Below are positions 38,713 to 46,923 of a stretch of DNA of 64,000 nucleotides, piece after piece (the first letter of the stretch is position 1; the number at the start of each line of letters is the position of its first letter). Below the pieces are notes generated by a model, which saw only the letters and a list, made by a program, of their open reading frames with translations, searched no databases and was not told the DNA's origin. The position numbers and the translations under genes were made by a program. Source of the DNA: Micromonospora matsumotoense (lineage in GTDB: Bacteria; Actinomycetota; Actinomycetes; Mycobacteriales; Micromonosporaceae); NCBI RefSeq assembly GCF_900091525.1, contig NZ_FMCU01000009.1, positions 62,001 to 126,000 on the forward strand, in the 5' to 3' direction.

Positions 38713-38750
38713 CCCGTCACCGGTGCCCCTACCGAGGCACCGGTGACGGG
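38713..38750 (-). terminator. Strong terminator of the DUF397 gene
   Basis: Perfect 15-base stem (CCCGTCACCGGTGCC) with an eight-base loop, starting 6 bases beyond the DUF397 stop codon. Confidence 0.88.
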
Positions 38751-38755
38751 GTTGA

Positions 38756-38965
38756 TCAGGGCCGCAACAGCCCTTCCCGGACGGCGTCGACGAACGCCGT
38801 CCAACCCGGTGGGCCGATGACCAGGGCCGGACCCGACGGGTCCTTGGAGTCGCGTACCCCGACCACTGCTCGGGTACGGACGAGATTGTCCGCCACCTCC
38901 ACACAGAGCCCCTGGTCGTTCGACCGGCTACTGGTGCGCCACACCGCGCCGACGAGATCGTTCAT
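38756..38965 (-). CDS. DUF397 protein, orphan
   Basis: 69 residues from ATG 38965 with CAGGAGG upstream. DUF397 motifs WRTSSRSNDQGLCVEVADN, VVGVRDSKDPSGP and LVIGPPGWTAFVDAV. Unlike the copy at 24160 it has no adjoining XRE/DUF5753 gene; the partner may be the regulator at 24333 or lie elsewhere. Flanked by its own terminator. Confidence 0.92.
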   Translation of the reverse strand: MNDLVGAVWRTSSRSNDQGLCVEVADNLVRTRAVVGVRDSKDPSGPALVIGPPGWTAFVDAVREGLLRP

Positions 38966-39276
38966 GCTCCTACCTCCTGTCCGCTGGGACGTGTCACGCC
39001 GACGCACCCCACGCCGCCGACGGGAGGCGGGCGACGCGGGGTGTGTCGACGGAATCCGAGGGACAAACGCGGCAGGAGGCGCGGACGATCGGACAGCCGG
39101 TGCGACCGGCACGACCCGGTGCCGGACGGTCGGGCCGGCAGCGGAGCGGTGCCCCGCCGGTCGAAGCCGGACCGACGCCGGACAGGTTGCCACCGGACCG
39201 ACACCCGGCCGGTAGGAGCTGGCCCAGGCGTAGGCGGGCGCGATGGAGCCGGGCCGGTCGAAGCCGGGCCGGTGGG
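38966..39276. other. GC-rich intergenic stretch
   Basis: A 311-base gap between fahA (3' side) and the DUF397 promoter. Frames are open through it but no start, ribosome site or protein motif supports a gene. Short GC-rich repeats (GGTCGAAGCCGG) occur twice. I see no convincing terminator for fahA. Confidence 0.4.
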
Positions 39277-40473
39277 TCAGCGGGCGGACAGGATCTGCCC
39301 GGTGACCTCGCCGAGGGCGACGGTGGTGCCGTCCGGGCCGGGGGCGGTGGCCCGCAGGGTGACGGTGTCCCCGTCGGCCAGGAAGGTGCGGGTGTCCCCG
39401 CCGATGGTGACCGGTTCGGCACCACCCCAGGTCAGCTCCAGGAACGAGCCGACCTGGCCGCGCTCGGGGCCGGAGACGGTGCCCGAGGCGTACAGGTCGC
39501 CGGTCCGCAGGGACGCGCCGTTGACGGTGAGGTGGGCCAACTGCTGGGCGGGCGTCCAGTACATGCCGGCGAACGGTGGCGCGGTGACCTGCTCGCCGTT
39601 CCACTCGACCGACAGCCGCAGGTCGAGCCCCAGGTGCGGGGTCTGCCGCAGGTAGTCCTGCACCGGCGGGTCCTGCTGCGGGGCCGGGACGAACGCGTCG
39701 GCCAGGGCGTCCAGCGGCGTCACCCAGGCGGAGACGGAGGTGGCGAAGGACTTGCCGAGGAACGGCCCGAGCGGCTGGTACTCCCAGGCCTGGATGTCCC
39801 GGGCCGACCAGTCGTTGACCAGCACCACCCCGAAGACGTGGTCGGCGAAGTCGGCGGTGGGCACCCGGTCGCCCAGCGCGCTCGGCACCCCGACCACGAA
39901 GCCCACCTCGGCCTCGATGTCGAGGCGTACCGACGGGCCGACGGTCGGGCCCTGGTCGGTGGCCCGCTGCCCGGTCGGCCGGACGACGGGGGTGCCGGAG
40001 ACCACCACCGTGCCGGCCCGGCCGTGGTAGCCGATCGGCAGGTGCTTCCAGTTCGGCAGCAGCGGGGGCTGGCCGGGGCGGAAGATCTGCCCGACGTTGC
40101 CGGCGTGGTGCTCCGAGGAATAGAAGTCGACGTAGTCGGCCACCTCGAACGGCAGCAGCAGCTCGACCTCGGCCAGCGGCACCAGCAGCGGCTCGACGGC
40201 GGGTCGGTGCGCCGGGTCGGTGAGCAGCTCGACGAGGCGCTGCCGGGCCGCCGTCCACTGCGGGCGACCCAGCGCCATGAAGTCGTTGAGGGTGGGCCGG
40301 CCGAACGCCCCGGCGGCCAGCACCAGCCCGGCCGACTCCGCGCCGGCCAGGTCGAACACCAGATCGGCGACGCGTACGCCGATCCTGGGCGGCTGCCCGC
40401 CGTGCCGGAACACCCCGTACGGCAGGTTGGTCACGCCGTACGGCGAGCCGTCCGCGCCCGTCACCCAGCTCAT
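39277..40473 (-). CDS. fahA: Fumarylacetoacetase
   Basis: 398 residues from ATG 40473, which overlaps the upstream gene's stop (ATGA). SH3-like N-terminal domain followed by the FAH catalytic domain: VDFYSSEHHAGN (Asp metal ligand and catalytic His), GYHGRAGTVVVSG, LDIEAEVGFVVG (metal Glu pair), VLVNDWSARDIQAWEY and PLGPFLGKSFATSVSAWV. Hydrolyses fumarylacetoacetate to fumarate and acetoacetate, the last step of tyrosine catabolism. Co-transcribed behind the unknown gene at 40470-41363, divergent from hmgA. Confidence 0.96.
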   Translation of the reverse strand: MSWVTGADGSPYGVTNLPYGVFRHGGQPPRIGVRVADLVFDLAGAESAGLVLAAGAFGRPTLNDFMALGRPQWTAARQRLVELLTDPAHRPAVEPLLVPLAEVELLLPFEVADYVDFYSSEHHAGNVGQIFRPGQPPLLPNWKHLPIGYHGRAGTVVVSGTPVVRPTGQRATDQGPTVGPSVRLDIEAEVGFVVGVPSALGDRVPTADFADHVFGVVLVNDWSARDIQAWEYQPLGPFLGKSFATSVSAWVTPLDALADAFVPAPQQDPPVQDYLRQTPHLGLDLRLSVEWNGEQVTAPPFAGMYWTPAQQLAHLTVNGASLRTGDLYASGTVSGPERGQVGSFLELTWGGAEPVTIGGDTRTFLADGDTVTLRATAPGPDGTTVALGEVTGQILSAR

Positions 40474-41363
40474 CGGTCGAATCCCCCGTTCACCAGCCCC
40501 AGCCGGATCAGATCGGTCAGTGGTTCCCGGACGCTGCACGAGCCGAACCCGATCCACAGCGGGCGGTCGGTGTCGCGGGCCGCCCGGGCCGGCTCGACCA
40601 GCCGCACCGCGTCGGTGTCGGCGAGCAGCACGGCGACGGCGTCCACCTCGGCACCGGCGGCGGCGGCCAGGGTGGCAGCCAGCACGTTGCCGAAGCCGTG
40701 GTGGGTGAAGCCGGTCTCCGGGTCGAGGTGGCGTACCGCGTGGTGCAGGCCGGCGGTCAGCTTGAATGGCAGGTCCCGGTCCCGGCAGGCGCAGATCACC
40801 GCGGCCAGCTCGACCGGGGTGGGGAAGAGTTCGGCGGCCAGTCCGCCGGTGCGGAACTTCGCGGCGATCGGCACGCCGGCCGCACGGGCCCCGGCGAGGG
40901 TGTCCAGCGCGGCGGTCAGGCCGAAGGTCAGCGGCAGCTCGGCGTACCAGTAGCCGGCCGGTTCGCCGGGCCGGGTCGGCTCCCGGCCGGGGTCCGCCCC
41001 CGCCCCGGCGAGCCGGAGCAGCTCGGCCAGGCCGGGCTGCGGGTCCTCGCCGCGTCGGGCGACGGCCGCCTCGACCTGCCGGACCACGATGCCGGCGGCG
41101 GCGAGGCGGGCCAGCGCGGCGGGCAGCCGGGCGATGCCGGTGTCGCCGATCAGCCCGACCGGGAAGCCCTCGGTCAGGTCGGTCAGCGCGTCGTCGGCGA
41201 CGGCGGAGGCGGGCACCAGCAGCGGGCCGACCAGGTCGGCGTACCAGGCGGCGCGGTGTTCGCGGTGTGCGGTGACGGCGTCGGGCAGCGACGCGCTGCC
41301 GGGCGGAAAGACGGCGGCGTCGTCGACGAGTCCGGCGAGGAGGCGGGGGACCTGCGTTGACAC
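40470..41363 (-). CDS. Unknown protein in the homogentisate operon, TIM-barrel-like
   Basis: 297 residues from GTG 41363. Features: start LLAGLVDDAAVFPPGSASL, an Ala/Leu-rich alternation of strands and helices (GLIGDTGIARLPAALARLAAAGIVV; YAELPLTFGLTAALDTLAGARAAG), and the striking segments AAKFRTGG, LFPTPVELAAVI and LPFKLTAGLHHAVRH, then TGFTHHGFGNVLAATLAA. Lys in KFRTGG and FKLTAGLHH at strand ends resemble aldolase-type barrels. No named family recognised. It is translationally coupled to fahA and faces hmgA across a palindromic operator, so it should act on homogentisate catabolites; the unassigned isomerisation of maleylacetoacetate is one candidate role. Confidence 0.75.
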   Translation of the reverse strand: MSTQVPRLLAGLVDDAAVFPPGSASLPDAVTAHREHRAAWYADLVGPLLVPASAVADDALTDLTEGFPVGLIGDTGIARLPAALARLAAAGIVVRQVEAAVARRGEDPQPGLAELLRLAGAGADPGREPTRPGEPAGYWYAELPLTFGLTAALDTLAGARAAGVPIAAKFRTGGLAAELFPTPVELAAVICACRDRDLPFKLTAGLHHAVRHLDPETGFTHHGFGNVLAATLAAAAGAEVDAVAVLLADTDAVRLVEPARAARDTDRPLWIGFGSCSVREPLTDLIRLGLVNGGFDR

Positions 41364-41401
41364 GAGACAAGAATCTACGGGACGCTGTCAAGGAACGGAC
41401 A

Positions 41402-41426
41402 GTGACGTCCGATTATCGGACGTCAC
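41402..41426. promoter_or_regulatory. Perfect palindromic operator candidate between hmgA and the fahA operon
   Basis: Two perfectly complementary 11-base arms (GTGACGTCCGA) around a TTA centre, in the 95-base divergent space. A partial second copy of the core (CCGGATATCGGGAC) follows at 41430. Position between two catabolic units argues for a repressor site that controls both directions. Confidence 0.75.
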
Positions 41427-41458
41427 CGGCCGGATATCGGGACATTACGGGAGGCGAC

Positions 41459-42640
41459 ATGCCGTACTACCGCAGCGTCGGCGAGGTGCCCCGCAAGCGG
41501 CACACCCAGTTCCGCCAACCCGACGGCAGCCTCTACACCGAGGAGCTGATGGGCCAGGAGGGCTTCTCCTCCGACTCGTCCCTGCTCTACCACCGGTATC
41601 CGCCGACCGCGATCGTCGCCGCCGAGGAGTTCACCCCGCCCGGGCACACCCGACTGCCGAACCATCCGCTCAAGCCGCGCCACCTGCGTACCCACCAGCT
41701 CGACGGCGCGGGGGCCGACCCGGTGCTCGGCCGGCGGCACCTGCTCGCCAACGACGACGTCCGGATCGGGTACGCGCTGGCCGACCGGCCGTCCCCGCTC
41801 TACCGCAACGCCACCGGCGACGAGTGCCTCTATGTCGAGGCGGGCACGCTGCGGCTGGAGTCCAGCTTCGGCGTGCTCGACCTGGTCGCCGGCGACTACG
41901 TCGTCATCCCCACCTCGACCGTGCACCGGCTGGTCCCCACCGGCGACACCCCGGTCCGGCTGCTGACCATCGAGGCCACCGGGCACATCGGCCCACCCCG
42001 GCGCTACCTGTCGGTGCGCGGCCAGTTCCTGGAACACTCGCCGTACTGCGAGCGGGACGTCCGGGGGCCGGACGCGCCGCTGCTGGTCGACGGCGCCGAC
42101 GTCGAGGTGCTGGTCCGGCACCGCTCCCGGGCCACCGGCACCGCCTGGACCCGGCACGTCTACGCGCACCACCCGTTCGACGTGGTCGGCTGGGACGGCC
42201 ACCAGTACCCGTGGGCGTTCTCCATCCACGACTTCGAGCCGATCACCGGCCGCCTCCACCAGCCGCCGCCGGTGCATCAGACCTTCGAGGGCCCGAACTT
42301 CGTGATCTGCTCGTTCGTGCCCCGCAAGGTCGACTACCACCCGGACGCCATCCCGGTGCCGTACCACCACCACAACGTCGACTCCGACGAGATGCTCTTC
42401 TACACCGGCGGCAACTACGAGGCCCGGCGCGGTTCCGGCATCGGGCAGGGTTCGATCTCGCTGCACCCGTCGGGCTTCACCCACGGCCCGCAGCCCGGCG
42501 CGGCGGAGCGGTCGATCGGCGTCGACTTCTTCGACGAGCTGGCCGTCATGGTCGACACCTTCCGCCCGCTCGACCTCTGCGACGCCGCCGTGGAGTGCGA
42601 GGACCCCGGCTACGCCTGGACCTGGACCCGCCACCCCTGA
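41459..42640 (+). CDS. hmgA: Homogentisate 1,2-dioxygenase
   Basis: 393 residues from ATG 41459 (GGGAGG upstream). Cupin-type enzyme with Fe(II) ligands visible: His305 and Glu311 in PYHHHNVDSDEMLFY and His342 in HPSGFTHGP. Other family marks are LPNHPLKPRHL and GNYEARRGSG. Slightly shorter than eukaryotic homologues (about 440). Opens the ring of homogentisate to maleylacetoacetate. Regulated together with the divergent fahA unit through the palindrome at 41402. Confidence 0.94.
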   Translation: MPYYRSVGEVPRKRHTQFRQPDGSLYTEELMGQEGFSSDSSLLYHRYPPTAIVAAEEFTPPGHTRLPNHPLKPRHLRTHQLDGAGADPVLGRRHLLANDDVRIGYALADRPSPLYRNATGDECLYVEAGTLRLESSFGVLDLVAGDYVVIPTSTVHRLVPTGDTPVRLLTIEATGHIGPPRRYLSVRGQFLEHSPYCERDVRGPDAPLLVDGADVEVLVRHRSRATGTAWTRHVYAHHPFDVVGWDGHQYPWAFSIHDFEPITGRLHQPPPVHQTFEGPNFVICSFVPRKVDYHPDAIPVPYHHHNVDSDEMLFYTGGNYEARRGSGIGQGSISLHPSGFTHGPQPGAAERSIGVDFFDELAVMVDTFRPLDLCDAAVECEDPGYAWTWTRHP

Positions 42641-42650
42641 CCGTCCCGCC

Positions 42651-42743
42651 GGGACCGCCCTGGACGCCCGCGCGGGTGGCGGCGATCCAGGGTGGCCGGG
42701 ACCGCCCTAGACGCCCGCGCGGGTGGCGGCGATCAGGGTGGCC
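42651..42743. repeat. Tandem duplication (47/46 bp) of the 3' end of the TPR gene
   Basis: Two adjacent copies of a GGGACCGCCCT...GGTGGCC unit at 42651-42697 and 42698-42743, differing by one substitution and one indel; a third partial start follows. The second copy contains the last codons and TAG stop of the TPR gene. The first copy fills the space up to the hmgA stop codon. Confidence 0.9.
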
Positions 42744-44101
42744 GGGACCGCCACGGCGATGGCGGCCACCAGCGGCCACGGGCTGCCCACCAGGGCGAAG
42801 AGCAGGAGCAGGGCCGGGCCGGCCGGGACCGCGTACACGGCGAACGCCAATGGCCGGTCCTCCCGGCGCAGCACCGGCAGGACGACCCGGCTCAGCTCGG
42901 GGACCCGCCGGGCGAGCCGCCAGGCCAGCAGGCCGCCACCGGCCGCCGCCAGCACCGCCACCAGCCGACTCGCCCCCGCCCCGCCGGCGGACAGGAACGC
43001 GAGCAGCAGGCTGGCGAGCAGCGACCAGCCGCTGCCCACCAGGACGAGCCGGCGCAGCCCGGTCCACACCGGCAGCTTCTCCGCACGGGCCGGCTGCACC
43101 GGCGCCAACGCGGCCACCTGTTCCAGCGCCAGCACCCAGCGCCGCCGCTCCAGCCGCAGCACCCCCGGGTCGTGCCGCGCCCCGGCCAGCTCCGGGTCGA
43201 GCCGCAACGCCTCCCGGTAGGCCCGTTCGGCCAGGTCGAACAACTCCAGCCGACCGGCGACCAGGGCCAGCACCAGGTGCGCCTGCGGCTCGTCGGGGGC
43301 CAGCTCCACCCCACGCCAGGCCGCATTCAGCGCCGGCTGGCCGTTGCGCGCCTCGGCCAGGATCGCCGCCGCGCTCCGCTGGGCGTACGCGTCGGTCGGC
43401 CCGGCCGCCAGGATCCGATCGGCGGTACGCGCCGACTCGGCGTACTCCCCCAGGTCGGCGAGGGCGATCGCCCGGACGACAAGCGCGGCGGTCGGCACCA
43501 CCGCGCCGACCTCCCCGGATCCGTCGTCACCCGGACCGGGGTGACCCGCCCCGGCAGCCGGACCGGCACCAACCGAGGGCCCGGGCGGGCCGGACGGTGC
43601 CGCCGGGTCCGACGGTGCGGGCAGCGCAGGCGGTTGCGGTGCCGCCGACGACCACGGCGGGGTAGCCGGGTCCGGTGGGCCCAGCGGAGCAGCCGGGTCC
43701 AGCAGTGCAGGGGGGTCCGACGGTGCAGGCGGGCCCGGCGGTGCAGGCGGGCCCGGCGGTGCCGCCGGCGTCAGGGCGTCCGGCGGGGTCGTCGACGTCG
43801 GCCACCCCGGCGGAGCATCCGGCCCGGACGACGGCGCCGGCCCGGACGGATACGGCGGCCCGGGATGCCGCGGTGGGTCGGGTCGGGTCGGGGTGATGGC
43901 CGCGTCGGCGGCGACGACCGCCGCACCGGGGCGACCGGCGGCGAGGTGCAGCCGCGCCAGCAGCGTCAACGCGGACGGGTCGGCGGGGGCCAGGGCGAGC
44001 GCGAAGCCCAACTCCTCGGCGGCCTCGTCGTAGCGGCCCAGCTCGGCCAGCAGTTGGGCCCGCTGCCGGTAGCCGTCCAGGGTCGATTCGTCGTCGGTCA
44101 T
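42707..44101 (-). CDS. Tetratricopeptide-repeat membrane protein with Pro-rich insert
   Basis: 464 residues from ATG 44101. N-terminal TPR pair (GYRQRAQLLAELGRYDEAAEELGFALAL, DPSALTLLARLHLAAGRPGAAVVAADAAI), then about 110 residues of Pro/Ala/Asp repeats (PPGPPAPPGPPAPSDP), then three or four more TPRs (IALADLGEYAESARTADRIL, AYREALRLDPELAGA), and a C-terminal membrane domain of four helices. A scaffold at the membrane; partner unknown. Its end lies in a tandem duplication. Confidence 0.82.
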   Translation of the reverse strand: MTDDESTLDGYRQRAQLLAELGRYDEAAEELGFALALAPADPSALTLLARLHLAAGRPGAAVVAADAAITPTRPDPPRHPGPPYPSGPAPSSGPDAPPGWPTSTTPPDALTPAAPPGPPAPPGPPAPSDPPALLDPAAPLGPPDPATPPWSSAAPQPPALPAPSDPAAPSGPPGPSVGAGPAAGAGHPGPGDDGSGEVGAVVPTAALVVRAIALADLGEYAESARTADRILAAGPTDAYAQRSAAAILAEARNGQPALNAAWRGVELAPDEPQAHLVLALVAGRLELFDLAERAYREALRLDPELAGARHDPGVLRLERRRWVLALEQVAALAPVQPARAEKLPVWTGLRRLVLVGSGWSLLASLLLAFLSAGGAGASRLVAVLAAAGGGLLAWRLARRVPELSRVVLPVLRREDRPLAFAVYAVPAGPALLLLFALVGSPWPLVAAIAVAVPATLIAATRAGV

Positions 44102-44108
44102 CGCGGGC

Positions 44109-44591
44109 CTACCCGGCCGCCGCGTCATAGACCAGGGCCACCGCGATGCCGGCGAGGCCCTCGCCGCGCCCGGTGAAGCCCAGGCCGTCACTGGTGGCGG
44201 CGGTGACGGTGACGGGTGCGCCGACCGCTGCGGAGAGCACCTGCTGCGCCTCGTCGCGACGCGGCCCGATCCGGGGGCGGTTGCCGACGACCTGCACCGA
44301 GACGTTGCCGATCGCGAACCCGGCCGCACGGACCCGGCGGGCGGACTCGGTGAGCAGGGCCACCCCGGAGGCGGCGGCCCACTCCGGCTCGTCCACCCCG
44401 AAGTTCGCCCCGAGGTCACCGAGCCCGGCGGCGGAGAGTAACGCGTTGCAGGCCGCGTGCGCGACCACGTCGGCGTCGGAGTGCCCGGCCAGACCGTCCT
44501 CGCCGGGCCAGTGCAGGCCGGCCAGCCAGCACGGCCGGCCGGCGGCGAAGGCGTGGATGTCGGTGCCGACGGCGACCCGGGGAACGATCAT
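44109..44591 (-). CDS. ispF: 2-C-methyl-D-erythritol 2,4-cyclodiphosphate synthase
   Basis: 160 residues. Zn ligands GTDIHAF and GHSDADVVAHA, FGVDEPEW region, VQVVGNRPRIGP and TSDGLGFTGRGEGLAG substrate motif. MEP pathway enzyme forming the cyclodiphosphate. Lies 16 bases after ispD in the carD-ispD-ispF unit. Confidence 0.96.
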   Translation of the reverse strand: MIVPRVAVGTDIHAFAAGRPCWLAGLHWPGEDGLAGHSDADVVAHAACNALLSAAGLGDLGANFGVDEPEWAAASGVALLTESARRVRAAGFAIGNVSVQVVGNRPRIGPRRDEAQQVLSAAVGAPVTVTAATSDGLGFTGRGEGLAGIAVALVYDAAAG

Positions 44592-44607
44592 GAATCGAGG
44601 GTACGCG

Positions 44608-45303
44608 TCAGTGCCCGGCGGCCAGCAGGTGCTCGGCCAGGGTCAGATCGAACGGGCGGGTGACCTTCAGCGCGTACTCCGAGCCAGGGACGCAGAACAC
44701 CGGGACACCCTGCTGCTCGACCAGGCCGGCGTCGTCGGTGAGCGGATCACCGGCGGCGGCGTGCGCGGCGGCCAGCACCTCCCGACGGAAACCCTGCGGG
44801 GTCTGCACGGCCCGCAGGGCGGACCGGTCGACGGTGCCGAGGACGACACTGTCGCCGTCCACCTCCTTGATCGTGTCGATCACGGGGAGCACCGGGATCA
44901 CCGCCGGGTGGCCGGCCCGGACCGCCGCCGCCACCGTCTCGACCAGCGCGGACGGGGTGAGCGCCCGGGCGGCGTCGTGCACCAGCACGATGCCCGGGCC
45001 GGGGGGTACGGCAGCCAGGGCGTTCGCCACCGACTCCTGTCGTTCGGCGCCACCGGCCACCACCAGGACCGGGGCGACCGGGGCCAGCAGCCGCCGGACC
45101 GCGTCGACCTCGGCGGCCGGCGCGGCGACCACGACGGTGTGCACGGACGGCGCGGCGGCGATCCGGCGTACCGCGTGCACCAGCAGCGACTCACCGCCGA
45201 GCAGGCGGAGCGCCTTGGGACCACCCGGACCGAGGCGTACCCCGGCGCCGGCAGCAGGAACGAGGACCGCGACGTCACCGCGCGGATTGAGCTGCGCGGT
45301 CAC
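44608..45303 (-). CDS. ispD: 2-C-methyl-D-erythritol 4-phosphate cytidylyltransferase
   Basis: 231 residues from GTG 45303. CTP-binding loop PAAGAGVRLGPGGPKAL, RQESVANAL, VLVHDAARAL, DTIKEVDGD and TPQGFRREVL, TDDAGLVEQQG are the standard motifs. Makes CDP-methylerythritol in the MEP isoprenoid pathway. Between carD and ispF. Confidence 0.95.
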   Translation of the reverse strand: MTAQLNPRGDVAVLVPAAGAGVRLGPGGPKALRLLGGESLLVHAVRRIAAAPSVHTVVVAAPAAEVDAVRRLLAPVAPVLVVAGGAERQESVANALAAVPPGPGIVLVHDAARALTPSALVETVAAAVRAGHPAVIPVLPVIDTIKEVDGDSVVLGTVDRSALRAVQTPQGFRREVLAAAHAAAGDPLTDDAGLVEQQGVPVFCVPGSEYALKVTRPFDLTLAEHLLAAGH

Positions 45304-45357
45304 GTCGCGGTCCTCGGGAATTCTTCGCTGCGGGGTGGGTACGACGATGCGGTCGGA

Positions 45358-45843
45358 TCAGGCCTCGGTGAGGACCTTGTCGAGCAGCGTCTCCGCCTCG
45401 TCCTTGGTGCTCTTCTCGGCCAGCGCGACCTCGCCGACGAGAATGTCACGGGCCTTGGCGAGCATGCGCTTCTCACCCGCGGAAAGGCCCCGCTCCCGCT
45501 CCCGACGCCACAGGTCGCGGACGACCTCGGCGACCTTCAGCGGGTTGCCGGAGGCCAGCTTCTCCAGATTCGCCTTGTAACGCCGCGACCAGTTGGTCGG
45601 CTCTTCGGTGTGCGGTGCACGGAGCACGTCGAAGACCTTTCCCAGGCCCTCTTCGCCGACCACCTCGCGCACACCCACGATCTCGGCGTTCTCGGCGGGC
45701 ACCCGGACCGTCAGGTCACCCTGTGCGACCCTGAGGACCAGGTATTCCCTGGGCTCACCCTTGATGACCCGAGTCTCGATTGCCTCGATGAGTGCGGCCC
45801 CGTGGTGGGGGTAGACAACGGTCTCGCCGACGCTGAAAACCAT
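45358..45843 (-). CDS. carD: CarD-family RNA polymerase-binding transcription factor
   Basis: 161 residues, the usual length, with GAAAGGGG upstream of ATG 45843. N-terminal RNA polymerase interaction domain (VGETVVYPHHGAALIEAIETR, GEPREYLVLRV) and C-terminal helical DNA-binding part with the promoter-wedge Trp (TNWSRRYKANLEKL, VVRDLWRRERERGLSAGEKRML). Stabilises open complexes at rRNA and other promoters; essential in mycobacteria. Confidence 0.97.
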   Translation of the reverse strand: MVFSVGETVVYPHHGAALIEAIETRVIKGEPREYLVLRVAQGDLTVRVPAENAEIVGVREVVGEEGLGKVFDVLRAPHTEEPTNWSRRYKANLEKLASGNPLKVAEVVRDLWRRERERGLSAGEKRMLAKARDILVGEVALAEKSTKDEAETLLDKVLTEA

Positions 45844-46171
45844 AGGTTCGAAACCCCTTTCGCTGTGTCTAGGGTAACACGCTCAGGCACCAATGTCCCG
45901 CTGCCGTCCTGACCGTTGGCGCAGCTCAGGGGCCCTGTGAGAGGTCTTGCTTCGGCTTGACAGGCGGCCAAACCGGTGGTTCAGACACGCTCCGTGAGCA
46001 GCGGATGACAACCCGGCACGGGTGATCGGAGCGTGGATTTCTCGGGCTATGCGCTCTTCCCATGGTAGCCCGACGGCGTCCCGACCGCCCAGGTCTAGCG
46101 GCAGGAGGGTCCGTGCGGGACCCTGGAGGGGTACCGCACACCGCTCGCCGCACCGCTTACCGGGGGGCTCG
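45844..46171. other. Divergent intergenic region carD / thioredoxin-like gene
   Basis: 328 bases without a supported gene. The carD promoter should be at its left end (minus-strand TACCCTAGACAC lies 20-30 bases before the ribosome site and gives possible -10 hexamers). No strong inverted repeat was seen. Confidence 0.35.
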
Positions 46172-46903
46172 ATGGGCAAGCCTGACGCAGAGGGACACGG
46201 CCCGTCCGACGGGCTGCCCGATCTGCCACCGGAGTGGGGCCGGGTGGTCGTGCCCGATGACGCGTCCGCGCTGGCCGACGAGGCCGTCCAGCTCCGTCGC
46301 GAGCTGCGCCGACGCGCCTCGACCACCCGGTGGCGACGCCGGCTGGGGCTGACCGCCCGCCCGGACGGCCGACCACCGCTCGGGCTGCCCCTGCTGATGC
46401 TGCTGGTGGCGGTGCTCGCCACCACCGTCGGCCTGGTCACCGTCACCTGGCCGCGGTCGTCCCGCGGCACCGACCGGCCCACCGTCCTGCCGCAGTCGGC
46501 CACGTCGGCCCCCCTGGTCGGGCGGTCGCTGCCCGCGCTGGACCTGGTCGACGTCGACCAGACGCCGGTGCCGCTGCGCGGCCTGCTCCCCGCGATGATC
46601 ATTCTGGTGGACGGCTGCGCGTGCGCCGCGCAGGTGGCCGCCGCCGCCAGCGCGGCACCCGACGGCGTCCAGGTCGTCAGCGTCGCCGGTGGACGCGAGG
46701 TGACCCCCGGCCCGCCGGTCGACGGCCCGGTACGCGCCCTCGCCGACCCCGCCGGTGAACTACGCGCCGCATTGCACCTGCCCGCCCGGCCCGACACCGC
46801 CCCGGCGCTGCTGGTGGACCGGGCCGGCACGGTGGTCCGGGTCCTGCCCGAGCTGGGTGCCGCCGCCGACTACCGGGGCGACCTGGTCCGGCTCGCCGGC
46901 TGA
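46172..46903 (+). CDS. Membrane-anchored thioredoxin-like protein
   Basis: 243 residues from ATG 46172. Cytoplasmic N-terminal 85 residues, one helix (GLPLLMLLVAVLATTVGLVTV), then an extracytoplasmic domain of thioredoxin fold character: LPALDLVDVDQTPVPLRGLLPAMIILVDGCACAAQ and a C-terminal PALLVDRAGTVVRVLPEL. The motif is CAC rather than CxxC, so disulphide exchange ability is doubtful. Perhaps a redox or haem/copper handling protein; unproven. Confidence 0.7.
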   Translation: MGKPDAEGHGPSDGLPDLPPEWGRVVVPDDASALADEAVQLRRELRRRASTTRWRRRLGLTARPDGRPPLGLPLLMLLVAVLATTVGLVTVTWPRSSRGTDRPTVLPQSATSAPLVGRSLPALDLVDVDQTPVPLRGLLPAMIILVDGCACAAQVAAAASAAPDGVQVVSVAGGREVTPGPPVDGPVRALADPAGELRAALHLPARPDTAPALLVDRAGTVVRVLPELGAAADYRGDLVRLAG

Positions 46904-46923
46904 TCCTGCTCGGCAGATGTCGC

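Noticed and set aside
38966..40258. Minus-strand open frame joining DUF397 to a long upstream part
   Set aside because: The upstream part is an antisense-like frame within fahA; the DUF397 domain has its own strong ribosome site at 38965.
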